Shown: one piece after another, positions 61,131-64,000 of the stretch
How the letters are laid out: each line of letters starts with the position of its first letter
Position numbering within the stretch: the stretch's first letter is position 1
NCBI RefSeq assembly: GCF_014898815.1
Contig: NW_026515541.1
Span: 992,001-1,056,000, forward strand
DNA: 64,000 nucleotides
Reading direction: 5' to 3'
Origin: Panonychus citri
Taxonomy: Eukaryota; Arthropoda; Arachnida; Trombidiformes; Tetranychidae
The notes under the pieces: generated by a model
What the model was told of the DNA's origin: nothing
The model's database searches: none
The model's input: only the letters and a program-made list of their open reading frames with translations
Position numbers and translations under genes: made by a program

Positions 61131-62771
61131 AGTCGTCGCTCTTTGTAATTACAATAGGATTACAAACTTGATAATGAGCAGATTCAACAATTAACACTTC
61201 TCAACATTAATTAACCAATTACCAAATCTTAACCCTATGTTCATGGCTCATTTTAATATTAGATCGGCTCAGCAATTAGTTAATTGTGTCTATTTGTGTG
61301 TGTGTCAAAATTTGATTGGTAAAGTTAATTACATTGTAAATAGTCAGCAAATTATGTGGATTTATTTTTTCTCAGGTTCAATTGTAATAATTAAATTATT
61401 TTCGGTTAATTAGTTTAATACATTGGAAAACTTTGATTTTCTTAATTCAATTTCTTTGATTACCTTTGCAATTTATTTGATTATCTTGTAACAATTTAGA
61501 AATTGTGTTAATTGTGCTTATCAATGCAACATTTAAGAAATTAAGTTTTCATTTGTTAATTTAAAATGAAAATATTGACACAATCAGTTGATTGTTGTGT
61601 TGATTAAATTTTCAATTTCTTATTACTTACCAATCAATTGCTTGATCATCAATAAAGTCAATTAATAATGTCAATTGATGTTAATTTTTAACGTCGCAAA
61701 AATGAAACAATTAAATTGCTGATTGCTGCCAGTTTTCAACTGAATTAAGTTTATTAAATTGTGAATATATTTAAATCACAATCAAGAAAAACATGATTAA
61801 CATTCAATTCTTAATATTCATTGAATTTTAATCAATACAATAAAATTTACAATCTTGAACAGGATTATGTAAGTTCAATTGATTGAATTAACCATTAATT
61901 TTGTTTACAATTAAAATAATCTAATTGTTATTATCCTTTCTGCTAATTATGTATTGATTGTTAGATGTTGATTGTCTTCATTAAACCTTAATCACGTTTC
62001 CAAAAGTTAATTCCAGGTTAATTGTTGTTGGAAAGTTTTGTTATTCTGATTAACTTTACATTGGTATGAAAACTTTGATTCTTAAGCATTTTTGTTGTAG
62101 TTAATTGTCAAGGAAGTAAATTAATTGACTGTTGATTGTTAATTAGCCAAGTAAATCATTTCTAAACAAGTTTAGATGGGTTTTAATTGTGAAAATCATC
62201 ATTTAAAGTGTTCAACTTAATCATAATGGTTTAAATTTTATGATTAAAAATACTACAAACTTATCAACTAAATAACAACGATAACAATTAAAACTGATCT
62301 AATCATTAGATTAGCTTGAGTGCTAATGATTATTAACAATCTAAATGAAGAAAATAAAAACAGAGATTTCAAACAATCAGTTGATTACATTGATTACAAG
62401 TCATCCCTTTAATCAACATCATCATTAACTTGATTACAATTAAGTTTTGATTACAAGTTTAAAGGGCGTTGGAAAGTTCAAGTCTCAAAATGATAACAAC
62501 AAACAATAAAAGTTAGTTAACTTATCGTTAATTGTTGTGTTACTATCGTTTTTTTATTGTTGATGATGATGATCAGTAGGAGTAACAATTAACTGAATGA
62601 ATTAAAAAAAAGGAACCACAATTAATAGTAACATTAAATCACATCAAACAATACAAGAGGGATACTAAACAATAACAACAATCAACGGATGATCAACCAA
62701 GCTGATATTACAGTTTTGTTAGTTTGAATCTATGTTAACTAATTCATTACAACAATCAACAAAGTAATTAA
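61131..62771. other. AT-rich island
   Basis: No gene seen. TTAATTG, CAATTAA, TTGATTA and AACAATC words are dense, with a single GAT run near 62560. Confidence 0.6.
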
Positions 62772-62897
62772 CTTGACAGCGGACATTTTTACCCACCTCA
62801 GTTTCCTCTCTCCTTGATGATCTCACCTTACCCACCACAGTTGAATCCCAGCCCTTGGAGCCTCCGCCTTCAAGATATGAGCTTGAGTATTGAATGA
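62772..62897 (+). CDS. Weak candidate terminal exon, unknown product
   Basis: A GC-richer, non-repetitive island lies between AT-rich flanks. The + frame opens after TAA at 62769-62771 and runs 41 sense codons to TGA at 62895-62897. Its end reads SPWSLRLQDMSLSIE after a Pro-rich stretch with PPQ twice. Acceptor-like AG ends lie at 62779 (TTGACAG), 62801 (CCACCTCAG) and 62840 (CCCACCACAG, after a pyrimidine-rich run). There is no in-frame start worth defending, so it would be a terminal exon. The opposite strand is also open for about 60 codons across the same island, which weakens the case. No family recognised. Confidence 0.2.
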   Translation, partial: LDSGHFYPPQFPLSLMISPYPPQLNPSPWSLRLQDMSLSIE

Positions 62898-64000
62898 ACA
62901 GAAAAAGTTACCACCAGAATCAACTTGTAATTAGATATTAATACAACAATTAACTATCACTGTTGATAGCAATTAACAAGCAATTAAAAGTTTACAAGGA
63001 GGAAGCAAATATCATTAGAGGTTGAGAAAAGCGGGAAAAGTCAATGAAGGAGGAGGAGGAGGATGGTGGATGGTGGATGATAAATGCTCATCCGGAAGAG
63101 AAAGAGGGAGAAAGATGAAAGAGATGAAGATGAGAAATGATGATAAAAGGTAATTATCATCATTCGATAATTAAAATGATCATGATGAAGAGCTAATTGT
63201 TTCATAATAAACTAGTGATTATGACAATCCATTGATTTGTTTACGGTTAACATGTCAACTATTTACTGATTGTTATTGTTAATTGTTCACAATTGGGATC
63301 ATCATGATGATTAATTTAATTCTAATTGCTAGTTAATTGAGGGATCAACCTTTTCTCCCTTCATATTTATCATCATAATTAATATTAATTCAGTTCTTTT
63401 TGTTCACCAAAAAGTTTATTATCTTCATTTTTTTGCCTTAATTCCGGTTAATTTTTCAATGATTTTATATTAAACAATGAGATTCAGTTAATGAATAAAT
63501 GATGATGACAATAATCATCATGGAACCGGAAATATCATGACAATGGGTGAGAAAAGGGGCTGATTGAATAGGAATAAGATGAAAGAGTAAAGAAGAAGAA
63601 AAAAATAAGAATTAGAACTTTTTTTTCATCGATTTTTTTTCTTTTCTATCAACCAACTAAACTTTTAGATAGTTTTACTTTTTTATTCTCGATTATTATT
63701 ATTTTGATTTAACTAATTGTTTAAGTTAATTAATTGCTTTCTCTCAGTTAGTAACAATAACGATAGAAAAATTAAGATTTCTCATCATCATTATATCTTC
63801 ATGGGGATGGATGATGATTCTGATCATGGTGAAGAAATAAGCAGAAAAAAACTAATTACATATTAATCAAATGGAAATGATTAATGATATTATTTAGACG
63901 GAACATTTTTTTTCTTCCTATCCTGATGATAACAATTAATTTGATCAGAACTTTTTTTCTTAAGGTTATTAAAGATTCTGAGTATTTCACCATGATGAGG
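62898..64000. other. Mixed GA/GAT then AT-rich non-coding stretch
   Basis: Purine-rich DNA with GGA/GAT repeats (about 63040-63140) gives way to AT-rich DNA. AACTTTTTTT words, the complement of the A-tract-GTT word, lie near 63617 and 63950. No gene seen to the window end. Confidence 0.6.

Noticed and set aside
62820..62860. tRNA- or SINE-like internal promoter (GTTGAATCCC resembling a B box)
   Set aside because: A key base of the B box is missing, no A box lies at the right distance, and no cloverleaf can be drawn.

Overview
The window is non-coding eukaryotic DNA. It is AT-rich (about 30-32% GC by eye) and saturated with simple repeats: (GA)n/(CT)n tracts of up to about 71 bp, (GAT)n/(ATC)n runs, and homopolymer A/T tracts. 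There is no dense gene packing, no operon structure and no recognisable ribosomal, tRNA, transposase or reverse-transcriptase gene. Almost every open frame longer than 60 codons is a translation of a simple repeat, such as poly-Ser/Leu from CT or ATC tracts, Arg-Glu runs from GA, and Met/Asp/His runs from GAT. The best guess for the host is a small arthropod, possibly an acariform (spider-mite-like) mite. That rests only on composition and general impression and is weak.

Layout: the window alternates between two textures. The first is microsatellite-rich DNA with GA/CT and GAT/ATC tracts and purine/pyrimidine strand switches (main blocks 1-900, 1.4-3.2, 4.2-4.9, 6.2-7.3, 8.1-22.8, 27.3-32.9, 34.3-37.9, 40-44.5, 45.6-47.8, 56-57.3, 57.9-59 and 60.8-61.1 kb). 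The second is AT-rich DNA dominated by TTAATTG/CAATTAA, TGATTAA and ATTGTT/AACAAT words (about 3.2-4.2, 4.9-6.2, 7.3-8.1, 22.8-24.3, 26.5-27.3, 37.9-40, 44.5-45.6, 47.8-50.5, 52.3-56, 59-60.8 and 61.1-62.8 kb). This fits a very long intron or a large intergenic regulatory domain.

Discrete structures: a 264-bp MITE-like element with perfect 18-bp terminal inverted repeats and a TAA target duplication (4998-5261); two near-identical tandem duplications (32939-33484, unit about 273 bp; 53387-54067, unit about 340 bp); a homotypic cluster of the word TAGGAAC (49.19-50.21 kb); two perfect RFX/X-box matches (4691-4704 and 36523-36536, the second inside an 18-bp palindrome); and a GA tract next to a perfect YY1/PHO site and a G-rich KLF/Sp1-like stretch (60803-60870), which resembles a Polycomb response element.

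Across the window CAGGTAA is over-represented, with 21 copies on the + strand and 10 on the - strand by eye. Several + strand copies follow a polypyrimidine tract, giving the Y-tract-CAG|GTAA form of a recursive-splicing (ratchet) site. Three weak exon candidates stand out by composition (41685-41739, 54580-54885 and 62772-62897). None is firm. All counts and boundaries were made by eye.
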